A stretch of 64,000 nucleotides of DNA from Shewanella litoralis. GTDB lineage: Bacteria > Pseudomonadota > Gammaproteobacteria > Enterobacterales > Shewanellaceae. The notes below the pieces were generated by a model that was given only the letters and a program-made list of their open reading frames with translations, was not told the DNA's origin and did no database searches. The translations under genes and the position numbers were made by a program. Shown here one piece after another: positions 47,037 through 56,245 of this stretch. Position 1 is the first letter of the stretch. Each line of letters starts with the position of its first letter. Location: positions 52,937-116,936 of the forward strand of contig NZ_WSRZ01000017.1 of the NCBI RefSeq assembly GCF_009828585.1. Direction: 5' to 3'.

Positions 47037-49171
47037 TAGCGCACTCCTTGTGAAGCGCTATCAACACCTGATACCGCAGGGGATGATATGTTGTCAGCTT
47101 GCGCCATTTGCTCTAATACATTGGCCATTTGATGACGACTGGTGAGCAATAATTGCTGTAATGTATATTGCTGTTGCTGGGTGAAAATACTGATTTTGCC
47201 GCGGATCTCTCGGCTGGTTTTGAGGTTCAACGCCTCGATATTAAAGGTCATTTTATTGATGTCGGTTTGTGTTTGCTGTTGGCGCACGTCAAAGTTAGAC
47301 AGTAAACGCGGGTTAGTGGATAAATCACTAAAACGACTGGCTTGCAGCTCAAGCATTTCAAGTTGTTCTGTTAACTGTTTAAGGCTTTGCTTGTGCTGCC
47401 AAAGCTGTTGTGGGAATGTGCTTTGTAATTGCCATTGCAACACGCCTTTGACTTTATCGAGTCGCTGCTGTTCATCATCGGTATTACGTTGTGAAGCCAA
47501 TTTATTCAGCGTCGCCTGGCTGGTATCAATACGATTTAACCATTGCTGCTGCGTTGGGTTGGCAAATACCTGTGGGTTTTGCTCGATTTCTGCCTGGGCG
47601 ATAATATCCGCAATACGCTGCTTTTGCGCCGTTAAGCTTTGGAGCATCTCACGGTAAGCCAACTGCTTTTGTTGTTCTATAACTCTAGCTTGGCGTTGGT
47701 TGTTGAGTGCTAATGTGTCTTTAAGCCATTGGCTGTTGGTTTGTTGGGTTTTGATATTGTCGCTGAGTAACTCAAGGCTAAGCAGGGTTTGGTAATCGGT
47801 TGCCAGTAACGGATCGTTTAGCGCTTTTTTAAGCCAGGGGGCGTCGGTGTTAAAACGCTGGGTTAATATAAGTGCAAGCACATCTGACTTTGGTGTTAAT
47901 AAGGCGTTTTGCTCATCGTTAGCCTTAGTGGCAAAATCCATAATGTTTTTGCTGTCGTTGAAGGTCTCGCCGAATTGTTTTATCTCGGCAATTTTTTGCA
48001 AATATAACTGCTCAGCTTGCTGATATAAGGTTAAGCCTTGTGCTAACGATTGCTGCTCACTCACTTGTTTGGCACTAAGTAATGCGGCTTGCCAGGCTAA
48101 ATTTGAGTAGGGGTATTGCTGTTGTAATAACGTCAACAGTTTGAGCGACAGGTCATATTGCTGTTGTTGCTGGGCCGAATAGGCAAACAAAAAGAGCGCC
48201 GATTCGGCATAAGGGCTTTGCTGCGGAAAATCAACCAGCTCATTGTAGGCTAAATCGTATTGCTGATTGGCAACATAGAGCTGCGCCAGTAATAATTTGG
48301 CGTAGTCGTTAACCGCTTGCTGTTGCAATAGGGCATCTTGCACTTCAGGTTTGAGCTGGTCGTTGGCGTCAAAAATATCGGGCTGTGCAAAAGGATTAAA
48401 CAATTTTTGCCAAAAATTAACCTCTGGAGCCTGCCATTGCTGCTCTTTAAGCTCAATTAATATGGGTTGAGCTGCACTGTATTGTTGCTGCTCCATATGC
48501 AATAAGGCTTGATTTAAGGCAATGTAAGCGGCAGATGAGTTAGTTGCTAAGGTGTTATCTTCGGAGTTTGCTTTTTGCTGTACCTGGGCCGTTAATGGCG
48601 GCGTGTCGGGCCAATAAGCTAATTGGCTTAATACATGATATTGCTCAAGATAGTCAGGTAGTACTGTGGTTATTCTGCCTAAGGTCAGCTTAGCTGTTTC
48701 AACGTCGCCTTGATCAATTTGTTGCTCGGTTAATTGCAACAAGGCAATTAACAACAGCTCTTGTGGTGAGGTGGCCGACTTGGCTTGGCTGCCATTGCCT
48801 GTGTCTGTTTGGTTTTGTTCAAAACGCGTTAAGGTTTGCGTGGCTTGGTCGTGTAACCCTATGGCCACTTGTAGTCCTGCTTCAAACAGCTGGCTGCGAT
48901 CAGAATCTATGCCCTGACGTTGACGGTTTAAACTAATTTGCCTCAGTGCTGAGCCATAATCACCCGCAAAGTAAAAGTACAAGGCTTGGCGATAGAACTT
49001 ATCTTCTAAGTCTGTTTTTGCTGTTGCGCTGCCCTCGGTTTGCTCTGCTGCATGGACTGTTTGCTGGGTAAATAATGCGCAAGTTAATAGCGCAGCTGCG
49101 CTCACCGGGCGCAAAAGTTGGCCAATGCGGTAAGCTCGCTTTGTATTAACAGATTGAATGATAACGGCCAT
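47036..49171 (-). CDS. Exported TPR and coiled-coil protein
   Basis: The 711-residue protein begins with a signal peptide (LRPVSAAALLTCALFTQQTVHA). The first 420 residues contain TPR-like pairs (YRQALYFYFAGDYGSALRQI, LLLAQLYVANQQYDLAYNEL, ALFLFAYSAQQQQQYDLSLKL), and the rest is a Gln-rich coiled coil (about 450-690). It is probably periplasmic. The gene starts 6 bp after the 206-residue exported protein gene and shares one base with the next TPR gene, within the same operon. Confidence 0.85.
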   Translation of the reverse strand: MAVIIQSVNTKRAYRIGQLLRPVSAAALLTCALFTQQTVHAAEQTEGSATAKTDLEDKFYRQALYFYFAGDYGSALRQISLNRQRQGIDSDRSQLFEAGLQVAIGLHDQATQTLTRFEQNQTDTGNGSQAKSATSPQELLLIALLQLTEQQIDQGDVETAKLTLGRITTVLPDYLEQYHVLSQLAYWPDTPPLTAQVQQKANSEDNTLATNSSAAYIALNQALLHMEQQQYSAAQPILIELKEQQWQAPEVNFWQKLFNPFAQPDIFDANDQLKPEVQDALLQQQAVNDYAKLLLAQLYVANQQYDLAYNELVDFPQQSPYAESALFLFAYSAQQQQQYDLSLKLLTLLQQQYPYSNLAWQAALLSAKQVSEQQSLAQGLTLYQQAEQLYLQKIAEIKQFGETFNDSKNIMDFATKANDEQNALLTPKSDVLALILTQRFNTDAPWLKKALNDPLLATDYQTLLSLELLSDNIKTQQTNSQWLKDTLALNNQRQARVIEQQKQLAYREMLQSLTAQKQRIADIIAQAEIEQNPQVFANPTQQQWLNRIDTSQATLNKLASQRNTDDEQQRLDKVKGVLQWQLQSTFPQQLWQHKQSLKQLTEQLEMLELQASRFSDLSTNPRLLSNFDVRQQQTQTDINKMTFNIEALNLKTSREIRGKISIFTQQQQYTLQQLLLTSRHQMANVLEQMAQADNISSPAVSGVDSASQGVR

Positions 49172-49177
49172 TATGAT

Positions 49178-49798
49178 TTACAACGCCCACTGTTCGACTT
49201 TGATATCAGCGCGATAGCTTGATTCACTGTCTTCGACTTTAAGCTCAATCATCACGGTTTCATCGGTTTTATCGAAGTTATGGCTAATCGCGCGTTGCAC
49301 AGTACGACCTTCTGCATCATTACCGGTAAAAATAGCGGTTAACAGGTGAGGGCCCATTTTTAAATTGCCTAAGTAGATGCGTTGAATACCGCCTTGCTCT
49401 AGTGCCTTACGTTGACGCTCGGTATATAAAAAACCGCTAACATTATTGTCGTCAATTTTAAGCTCAACACTGTCGAGTTTAAGAAAACGCCCTACATCAA
49501 CCGAGACAAAAACCGCAATTTGAGTGCTGGCCGGAAACAGTAAATCTTCTTCTAAAATAAACAAATCGCGATTGAGCTTTAGCACCTGGCTTTTAATGTC
49601 TTCAAGCTCAGATGCCAGCGCGCCTTTATTGGCGTCTTCAGCATGCACTGGCATGGCAAAAAAGCTTGCAAGCACTGCAGTGACAGCAAATAAGCGAGTT
49701 AAAAATGCACAACATTTACGCACGGTAGTCATAGGGTTAAGGCCTTGGCAATTTCGTTGTAGGATCAATCTTTTATCGATAACGTTAAATACAGACAT
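49178..49798 (-). CDS. Exported protein of the Glt-like operon, function unknown
   Basis: The 206-residue product, or about 184 residues from the internal ATG at 49732, has a signal peptide (LTRLFAVTAVLASFFAMPVHA), then a short helical segment (ELEDIKSQVLKLNRDLFILEED) and a beta-rich domain (VSVDVGRFLKLDSVELKIDD, YLGNLKMGPHLLTAIFTG). I do not recognise the family. ATG 49798 overlaps the DUF3570 stop (TAATG), which argues for coupling, but ATG 49732 gives a more normal signal peptide; neither has a good ribosome site. It lies between the DUF3570 and TPR genes. Confidence 0.78.
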   Translation of the reverse strand: MSVFNVIDKRLILQRNCQGLNPMTTVRKCCAFLTRLFAVTAVLASFFAMPVHAEDANKGALASELEDIKSQVLKLNRDLFILEEDLLFPASTQIAVFVSVDVGRFLKLDSVELKIDDNNVSGFLYTERQRKALEQGGIQRIYLGNLKMGPHLLTAIFTGNDAEGRTVQRAISHNFDKTDETVMIELKVEDSESSYRADIKVEQWAL

Positions 49799-50937
49799 TA
49801 AAAGTACACGCTAACAAAGGCGCGGATCACATTGGCTGAAAAACCATAAAAAGGTTCGCTACCGACTCCACCTTCTGCATTAGGGTTCCTAAAGTTATTG
49901 TATTGAAAATCTATATAATCCCATTGCAAAGACGCCTCTGAACGGGTATCGCCAAATGACATCGACGCGGGCAGCATATAGGTGATCCCTAAACCATAGG
50001 TAATGTCGCTAAAGTCACTTAACTCTTTGTCGCGCGCCATATAATTTTGCGCGTCACGGTAGGGGAATAAATCGCTGTAAAACTCCGCCTGAGTTTGCTG
50101 GTAGTAACGCACTTTTAGTTCTAGCTCTAAGCTGTCACCAATGGGATGGCGATAACCTACTTCAACGTCGCTGGCGGTGATTTCCCAACTGTCGTTAAAA
50201 TGGCGGTAGTGAAAAAACAGCGCAGCGCGGTAAGGTAAAAAGTAACTGGCCGATAATTTTGCCGCAAACGAATTGCGGGTTTCTGGGTAGACTTCGGCTT
50301 GATACCCCACCCCCGATGGAATGCTGTTGTCGACATAACGCACGGTGCGATAAGGATTATTTAAGTAACCACTGTCGGCAATGGCCTCAACGTTGAAACT
50401 GGCTGTGAGGTTACGGGTTAAAATTTGATTAATGCCTGCGCGAATGCGGTATTGCTCGCTTTGTTCTTCAAAGATGTCATCGCCATTACGCTTAATCTCG
50501 TTGTCGCCGTAAGATAAACCCAAATTAAGATTGGTTAAGTCGCCAAAGGTGTCTTGTGACACATTAATGCTAAATGATTGGGCTAAATAATCGTCTTCAT
50601 TGCTTTGGCGCAAATTAAGCGACATTAAGGTTTTGTCGTACAGGTATTCAACCCCGACCTGGCCTTCATGGCGTTTTTCGGTGTACGGACTGGCGGTGCT
50701 GACCACATCAACAGAGGCGGATGAAATGCTGTCCATATAATAGTAGGCGGTAATCGCCACCGATTCTGAGGCTTTTTTTCGCAGCATGACGGACGGACCA
50801 TCAATGGTCATGCCTCCACCTTCGTAGCTGTGATAAAGCATATCGGCGCGATCGGGATCGAGCACCGCGGCTTGAGCCGTTAAGCTACCTATTCCAATAA
50901 ATAAGACCGCGAAGAGTTTAACGCTTTTATTGAGCAT
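49798..50937 (-). CDS. DUF3570 outer-membrane beta-barrel protein
   Basis: The protein (379 residues from ATG 50937) has a signal peptide (LFAVLFIGIGSLTAQA), then the DUF3570 signature, DMLYHSYEGGGMTIDGPSVML and YMDSISSASVDVVSTASPY, and about a dozen amphipathic beta strands ending in the aromatic YF typical of outer-membrane barrels. Function is not established. I start 1 bp after the DUF4266 stop at ATG 50937; the longer frame to 51030 lies inside the DUF4266 gene. DUF3570, DUF4266 and TlpA genes together suggest one module. Confidence 0.9.
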   Translation of the reverse strand: MLNKSVKLFAVLFIGIGSLTAQAAVLDPDRADMLYHSYEGGGMTIDGPSVMLRKKASESVAITAYYYMDSISSASVDVVSTASPYTEKRHEGQVGVEYLYDKTLMSLNLRQSNEDDYLAQSFSINVSQDTFGDLTNLNLGLSYGDNEIKRNGDDIFEEQSEQYRIRAGINQILTRNLTASFNVEAIADSGYLNNPYRTVRYVDNSIPSGVGYQAEVYPETRNSFAAKLSASYFLPYRAALFFHYRHFNDSWEITASDVEVGYRHPIGDSLELELKVRYYQQTQAEFYSDLFPYRDAQNYMARDKELSDFSDITYGLGITYMLPASMSFGDTRSEASLQWDYIDFQYNNFRNPNAEGGVGSEPFYGFSANVIRAFVSVYF

Positions 50938-50938
50938 A

Positions 50939-51199
50939 TTAGTTACAACCACAACCACCCCCTCCGGTGCCTTCTGCGCCACGAGCTGATTCACGGCCTT
51001 CAAGTACGTGAGCCACATGCATACTGGCACTAGGGTGACGATTTAAGCGCATTATCGGATCGGCCAAATTTTGACGCTCGTAGGGCTTAACCCAGGGCTC
51101 AATGCCCATGCTCGAACAACCACTTAAACCAATAAGGCTGAGTAGGGCGATGCCTTTAAGCGACAAGGCGGTGAGGCGAGGTGATAAAGTGAATGTCAT
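50939..51199 (-). CDS. DUF4266 small lipoprotein with Gly/Cys tail
   Basis: The 86-residue lipoprotein has a signal with lipobox LSGC (about residues 24-27), a short conserved core (EPWVKPYERQNLADPIMRL) and the C-terminal tail GTGGGGCGCN, which is the hallmark of DUF4266. The role is unknown. Two cysteines two residues apart at the very end could bind metal, form a disulfide or be modified; the neighbouring TlpA thioredoxin would be a natural reductant. It lies 7 bp after the TlpA gene and 1 bp before DUF3570. Confidence 0.9.
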   Translation of the reverse strand: MTFTLSPRLTALSLKGIALLSLIGLSGCSSMGIEPWVKPYERQNLADPIMRLNRHPSASMHVAHVLEGRESARGAEGTGGGGCGCN

Positions 51200-51206
51200 C
51201 GTCTAT

Positions 51207-51725
51207 TTACTCTCTGATCAGCTGTTTAATGGCTGCGGCGTATTTTTTTTCATAGCCATCTTGATAGCCTTGAAACACAAAACGCACCTTGCCGTTACGA
51301 TCAATCATCACCGTCGTCGGCATGGCTTCAACCTGATAGGTTTTAGACAAGGAGTTGGTTTGGTCAAAAAAGATAGAGAAGCTCAAATCAAGATCGGCAA
51401 GAAAGTCTTTACCGGCCTGGTTTTCTTGCTCGACGTTGACGCCCCACACTTGCACGCCTAGGTCTTGATACTTGTCTTGTAGCTTTTGCAGTACCGGCAT
51501 TTCTTTACGGCAAGGGCCGCACCAGGATGCCCAAAAGTTGATTAAGATAATTTCACCGCGTTGTTCGGTTAAGTTAAGGTTAGTGCCTTGCTGGTTTTTT
51601 AAGGTGAAGTCGGGCGCCGCGTCACCAATAGTGAGCGCGTGTGCTTGCATCGACAACATCTGTACCGACAATAACAATACACCTAAGGCAATAAGACATT
51701 TACCGCTAAATCGACTGAACAACAT
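51207..51725 (-). CDS. TlpA/ResA-like periplasmic thioredoxin
   Basis: The 172-residue protein has a signal peptide (ALGVLLLSVQMLSMQAHA) and a thioredoxin fold of the TlpA/ResA type: DAAPDFTLKNQQG, FWASWCGPCRKEMP with the active-site CxxC, and VEAMPTTVMID with the cis-proline. It should reduce disulfides in the periplasm, for instance in apocytochromes or in the Cys tail of the adjacent DUF4266 protein. The ATG has AAGGA 6 bp upstream. Confidence 0.93.
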   Translation of the reverse strand: MLFSRFSGKCLIALGVLLLSVQMLSMQAHALTIGDAAPDFTLKNQQGTNLNLTEQRGEIILINFWASWCGPCRKEMPVLQKLQDKYQDLGVQVWGVNVEQENQAGKDFLADLDLSFSIFFDQTNSLSKTYQVEAMPTTVMIDRNGKVRFVFQGYQDGYEKKYAAAIKQLIRE

Positions 51726-51777
51726 TGAATTTCCTTATTGGTTTTTCTTTTGCGTACTGATTTGGCATCAATAACAC

Positions 51778-52440
51778 TTAAAAATAAAAAGACACACCGG
51801 TAGCAAAATTGAGGTTATGGGTGGTTTTAGATTCGCCAGTAACCTCGGTGTTAAACAGGTAATCACTCATGCTTAAATCCCATGCTATCCAGTCGGTTAA
51901 AAACACCCGATAGTTGGCGGTTAAGTTAACGGTAAATTGCTCGTCACCGGCAAAGTCGGTGTTACCGCCACCGAGTTCAACTGAAAACACGCTATTAAAA
52001 ACGGTGTCTTTACTGAAAAAGATTTCACCAGGTAGCAAGTTATAACCAATGTTTAAGCCGTAATAAGTTAACTCTCGCTCGTCGTCAGTTAACAATGGCG
52101 CGGCATTGGCCAGTTTTTCAAAACTGGTTTCACCGGCTTTAGCCTGGGCGTAGCGGGCTTTAACATAAAAGTGCTCGCTGATGTGATAACCCACATGTGC
52201 GCTGACCCAAGGGCTTGATTCAAAGTCTTCAATCGACATAATGCCGCCTTGAATACCCACTTCAAAATTTTCAGTGTCGAGCAGGTCGTCAAGCACATCG
52301 CGGCGCTCTACATCAGCTTTAACAGTGTTAGCGGTATCATCAGCGGCAAAGGCAGCTGAGCTTGGGGTTAATGCGCTCAACGCCAAGGTGCTGGCGGTCA
52401 GTAATGGCATTAAAAAAATACGCTGAATCCTATTTTCCAT
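51778..52440 (-). CDS. Small outer-membrane beta-barrel protein
   Basis: The 220-residue protein has a signal peptide (RIFLMPLLTASTLALSALTPSSAAFA) and an eight-strand-like barrel (AHVGYHISEHFYVKARYAQ, YYGLNIGYNLLPGE, FSVELGGGNTDF, NFATGVSFYF) ending in Phe, typical of outer-membrane insertion. It resembles the outer membrane beta-barrel domain family found beside Glt-like genes. ATG 52440 overlaps the upstream gene by 31 bp; an ATG at 52410 (TAATG) is an alternative but would leave a signal with no positive charge. Confidence 0.83.
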   Translation of the reverse strand: MENRIQRIFLMPLLTASTLALSALTPSSAAFAADDTANTVKADVERRDVLDDLLDTENFEVGIQGGIMSIEDFESSPWVSAHVGYHISEHFYVKARYAQAKAGETSFEKLANAAPLLTDDERELTYYGLNIGYNLLPGEIFFSKDTVFNSVFSVELGGGNTDFAGDEQFTVNLTANYRVFLTDWIAWDLSMSDYLFNTEVTGESKTTHNLNFATGVSFYF

Positions 52441-53150
52441 GTTTGGATCTCTTCATTTTCATCTCGGTCGGTTAAGGCTAACGAGAGTTTGTATTCGGCG
52501 CGTAATATAAAATTACGGGCAAGGTGGTATTTAACGCCTGCAGCGGCGCTCATTAGCGTGCTGCGACGTGATTCGGTGTCGGCTAAAACACTATGAGGTT
52601 CGGTATTAATGATCCCAGCGCCAACGCCGATGTAAGGCACAACAAGTAAATCGGGTATTGGGTGACTTAATAACATCACTTCAAATACATCACTGTCTGA
52701 AATGCTACCCAATGCTTTACCCGCTGATAACTCAACGCTAAAGACGGGGGTAAAGGCATAACCAGCAAATAGATTATAAAAGTTGGCCCCTTCTAGATCG
52801 CCATACATAACCCCAGCTTCAAATTGACGGTTTATCACGTCTTGTGCTGTGATTTGTGTGGCGCTAATGGCTTGACCGTCTTGAGATAAGCCCAATAAAT
52901 CATCTTCATGAAACCAGCCTTCAACACCGCGTTTGTCTTTTACTTTTAACCAGGAGGTGCGTTTAAGTAATACGCTGACCATCTCGTTTTTTTCAATAAC
53001 CGATACCACAGGGTAACCCGCGCTAGGGCCAGATCTGAGTTCAACAAAAGGTACGTCGATGCGTAATCTGGGATTGTCGTCAGCCTGCAATATTGGGCTT
53101 AAGCACAATAGTGTCAGTAGCAGGCAGGTGTTGCGTATGTAAGTCAGCAT
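52410..53150 (-). CDS. SH3-domain plus outer-membrane beta-barrel protein
   Basis: The 246-residue protein has a signal peptide (NTCLLLTLLCLSPILQA), then a bacterial SH3 domain (about 28-90: VPFVELRSGPSAGYPVVSVI, LKRTSWLKVKDKRGVEGWFHED) that may bind peptidoglycan or a partner, and a small beta-barrel domain (about 108-246) ending IWKIGFSVFF-like, similar to its neighbour at 51778. The combination would place it between cell wall and outer membrane. It overlaps the next gene by 31 bp or one base, depending on the start used. Confidence 0.85.
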   Translation of the reverse strand: MLTYIRNTCLLLTLLCLSPILQADDNPRLRIDVPFVELRSGPSAGYPVVSVIEKNEMVSVLLKRTSWLKVKDKRGVEGWFHEDDLLGLSQDGQAISATQITAQDVINRQFEAGVMYGDLEGANFYNLFAGYAFTPVFSVELSAGKALGSISDSDVFEVMLLSHPIPDLLVVPYIGVGAGIINTEPHSVLADTESRRSTLMSAAAGVKYHLARNFILRAEYKLSLALTDRDENEEIQTWKIGFSVFF

Positions 53151-53205
53151 AATTCCCTATCGCAAAGTCTATTGCGCCAACGGATTTGGTTGGCACTGTG
53201 CTTTG

Positions 53206-55863
53206 TTAGTCCTGTGAGTAAAATGGCGTGTTGTAATATTGCGCGCCAATGTCTAGCCATTCGTTGAGCAATTTGAGCTCATCTGCCGACAACATTGTTT
53301 GATGCGTGGTGTTGTTCATCACCTCAAAAAATGTGTTGCTTGAGCGAGCGCCGTTAGTCGACAAAATGGCGGGTACATTGACCGTGGTTAGCACTGGAAT
53401 AGGATTACCATCTGCGTCGAGAATAAGCTCGCCATTACTGTCAACCTGGTACACCACGTTGCCGTCAGCATCGAGGACTTCAATTAACCTGTCGATTAAA
53501 ATGCCGTCGACTTCTTCTTGCTCTACATCGTTAAACAGCAGTTCGCGGTATGAGGTTAAATGGGCTGGCTCGTCGCTAGACGTTGAACTGACTAATGACA
53601 ATTGCCCTGCAGGCACCTGGGCTGCGCCGTCGGCATCGACAATATTGTGGCAACTTGTACAGGTATTGTCGGCAACGATCATTTGAGTTGCTGTGTCGAC
53701 AACAGGCCTTGCAAGATCCCACAGAGGTTGAATGTGCTCGACATAATTGATTTGTATGCGGCAATACGCGGTCCAGTTATCAAAACATTGGCTGCCATTT
53801 GGCGCTGGCGTGGCTAAATTGCTGTAGTTGAAATCAATGCTTGGATTGACCGCAGACAATACTGGATTGGTCCATATATCAAGATAGGAAAGACCCGCAT
53901 TTAACTCGGCAAGACCATTGACCATTTCATCGGCCTCGGCCATGGTTTGCCCTTGCTCAGGAATAATATTACTGCTGGCATTAGGGTAAGCAGAGCCGCC
54001 AGTCGCACCTGCATTAATGCTGGTTGCCTGTGCGTCTAATCGCCCGTGAGGCAACTGACTGTTGGCGGTATGACAGCCGATACATTCTAAGGTTTCACCA
54101 GGAATTAATGTGATCCATTGGCTATGACGACCGCCGATACGCTGGCCATTAGCATCTAACACACTAATGGCTAACGGCACGTTGGCTGGCACTTTAATTT
54201 TCACCGAGCCATCGGGTTGAATAGGGCTATAACCTATGATTTCGCGCATGAGTTGATTGTTGCTGCGGCCAAAATCCGTGTTTGGAATGTCGCGCACCTC
54301 ATCAGGCGGCATGGGCACGCCGCGAACAATACGTAAAAAACGTGCTGGTAAATTAGCAGCAGGCGTTTGAGATGGGTCACTTAAACGGCTTATCCCACCA
54401 ATATTGGTTGTACTGTCAATACCGTCAAAGTCATACACGCTGCGAATGTGGATTGAGCTTGCTAGCTCCTGGCTAAGTTGTGAGTCGAGTTCATTACCAA
54501 CCACTTTATCGGCAATAAAGCTTTTAGGCTGCGAGCTTGGTTGCAACACCACTGACTCAGTTAACACGGTTCCTTGAGCGGTTGTAGCAACTAACTGTTG
54601 GGTGTTTTCGGCGTTATCAAGTAGCCATAATTCGTATAACGGGTCGGCTTGAATGAGGTTTTCATCGGCCAGTTGCTCTGCGGTTAACTGGCCGCAAGCA
54701 CGAATAACATCGTTGACCACCACTCGGCATAAATCCCAGCTCATTAAGTAACGTTGGCTGTTGTCGGGAAGGGGGAATAAGTGATTCAAGCGGCCGGTTT
54801 GAGACAGTTCCGTTGAAAATGAAAAGCTAAAGTCAGATAGTTCAGCGTCAGTAATGGCACTGCCCTCAGCACCCGATGTGGCTGTGGCTTGCTCAGCATC
54901 AATATAGTCATCAATGTTAATCAGCACGGGGCGTTTTTGAATCACGCTGTTATCTTGTGAGGTGAGTAGCATTAAAATCTCACCACCAGGCAGTTGTTGC
55001 GGCTTAACAAAATCAATTGATTCAGTTTGATCATCTAAACTCAGTTGGTGCGAATGCCAGCCAAAAACCAGTTCGTTGTCGCTGCCATCTGGGTTCATGC
55101 GGTATAAATTAACCCCATGATTAGCGCCCATTCGGTCCCAACGGCTGTATAAGATTTTGCCGCTTTGCAGTACTAGCGGATAAAAGTCGTGGCTTAAATT
55201 AAATGTCAGCTGCTTAATGCCAGTGCCGTCTGGGTCCATTACATGGATGTTGAAGGTTTCATTGGTACGGCTTTCATCTAATGCCGTGTATTGCGGTTTG
55301 CCTTCGTCGAGTAAAATGGCGCGCGATAAACGCTGACGAGTTGAGGCAAAAATAATTCTGCCGTCAGGCAAAAAGCTTGGCATTAAATCATCACCTTGCT
55401 CTGCCGTAACATCGCTAGTTATTACGCGTGTTAAGGTTTTGCTGGCAACGCGATAACGCCAAATATTCCACTTGGGCTGCTCATCATCGTCTGCATCGTC
55501 AATTTCTGGAGCGCGGATCGCCATCAGCATTTGTTGGCCGTCGTCAGAAACTGAAAGATCGCGAATATCAATAAGCTGATCTTCACCAAATAAGCTGGTT
55601 GTTAAGTTAGTGGCCGGAGAGTCGGCAAAGGCATTTCGTTTAATTAATAATTGCGCGCCAGGATTAAAATGAGCGGGATTGAAAGTGTCAAATTCTGCGG
55701 GTGATTGATCGACAGCGGTTAAATTGCGCTCGATATAAGCCACCGGATATTCCACAAGCACGGGATCAGGCTGTTCATCTTTAATTGCTGTTTCAGTATT
55801 ACATCCTAGTAACAATGCAGTAACTGTAAACATCATTATGTTATAGCCTGAGGTCGGCCTCAT
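53206..55863 (-). CDS. Diheme PD40/beta-propeller lipoprotein, HzsA-related
   Basis: The 885-residue lipoprotein has a lipobox LLLGC (about residues 17-21). The first half has WD40-like PD40 repeats (LMPSFLPDGRIIFASTRQRL, DFYPLVLQSGKILYSRWDRMG), and the second half carries two c-heme sites, CIGCH (about 593) and CTSCH (about 735). This plan recalls the hydrazine synthase alpha-like family, without evidence for that reaction. It should be a surface or periplasmic redox protein. The ATG has AAGGA about 6 bp upstream. It is the first gene of the - strand operon and divergent from two further heme proteins. Confidence 0.86.
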   Translation of the reverse strand: MRPTSGYNIMMFTVTALLLGCNTETAIKDEQPDPVLVEYPVAYIERNLTAVDQSPAEFDTFNPAHFNPGAQLLIKRNAFADSPATNLTTSLFGEDQLIDIRDLSVSDDGQQMLMAIRAPEIDDADDDEQPKWNIWRYRVASKTLTRVITSDVTAEQGDDLMPSFLPDGRIIFASTRQRLSRAILLDEGKPQYTALDESRTNETFNIHVMDPDGTGIKQLTFNLSHDFYPLVLQSGKILYSRWDRMGANHGVNLYRMNPDGSDNELVFGWHSHQLSLDDQTESIDFVKPQQLPGGEILMLLTSQDNSVIQKRPVLINIDDYIDAEQATATSGAEGSAITDAELSDFSFSFSTELSQTGRLNHLFPLPDNSQRYLMSWDLCRVVVNDVIRACGQLTAEQLADENLIQADPLYELWLLDNAENTQQLVATTAQGTVLTESVVLQPSSQPKSFIADKVVGNELDSQLSQELASSIHIRSVYDFDGIDSTTNIGGISRLSDPSQTPAANLPARFLRIVRGVPMPPDEVRDIPNTDFGRSNNQLMREIIGYSPIQPDGSVKIKVPANVPLAISVLDANGQRIGGRHSQWITLIPGETLECIGCHTANSQLPHGRLDAQATSINAGATGGSAYPNASSNIIPEQGQTMAEADEMVNGLAELNAGLSYLDIWTNPVLSAVNPSIDFNYSNLATPAPNGSQCFDNWTAYCRIQINYVEHIQPLWDLARPVVDTATQMIVADNTCTSCHNIVDADGAAQVPAGQLSLVSSTSSDEPAHLTSYRELLFNDVEQEEVDGILIDRLIEVLDADGNVVYQVDSNGELILDADGNPIPVLTTVNVPAILSTNGARSSNTFFEVMNNTTHQTMLSADELKLLNEWLDIGAQYYNTPFYSQD

Positions 55864-56245
55864 TTGTTTTCCTTAACCGTTATTATTATTGTGAGAGTCT
55901 TAGCTAACCCCGATTAGACTTGACATTATTGCCTTGTAGGCTCAGTGTTTCAAGGCTTTTTATTAAATAGTTGCAATACTTTTTTTTGACGGTTCAAGGC
56001 ACTTTTTTGACGTCAATCAATTGGCTGGCAGTGTCAAAAAAATTAACAAAATAAAAACTTTTAATGTGGCCCGTTGAATGATTTAATCAGCACCATTCGT
56101 TAGTAGTGCTGCTTAAAAAACACTCAAAGTAAGTCAGGGTAACAACATTTGCTCATTAAAAGAGATAATCAATGTTGATAAAACAAATTCGCAGTGCGGC
56201 ACCGCAAGTTTATGGCTAAGACGTCAGTGTGAAAAAGGAGACAGT
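55864..56245. promoter_or_regulatory. Divergent promoter region with repeated T-tract/GAC motif
   Basis: This 382-bp gap separates the two divergent operons and holds no gene. TTTTTTGACG occurs twice as direct copies with GAC at 55988 and 56009, 21 bp apart, and once inverted (GTCAAAAAAA, 56033-56042). The second copy is part of the perfect 10-bp palindrome TTGACGTCAA at 56007-56016. These are good candidates for regulator binding sites shared by both operons; the regulator is unknown. Confidence 0.45.
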
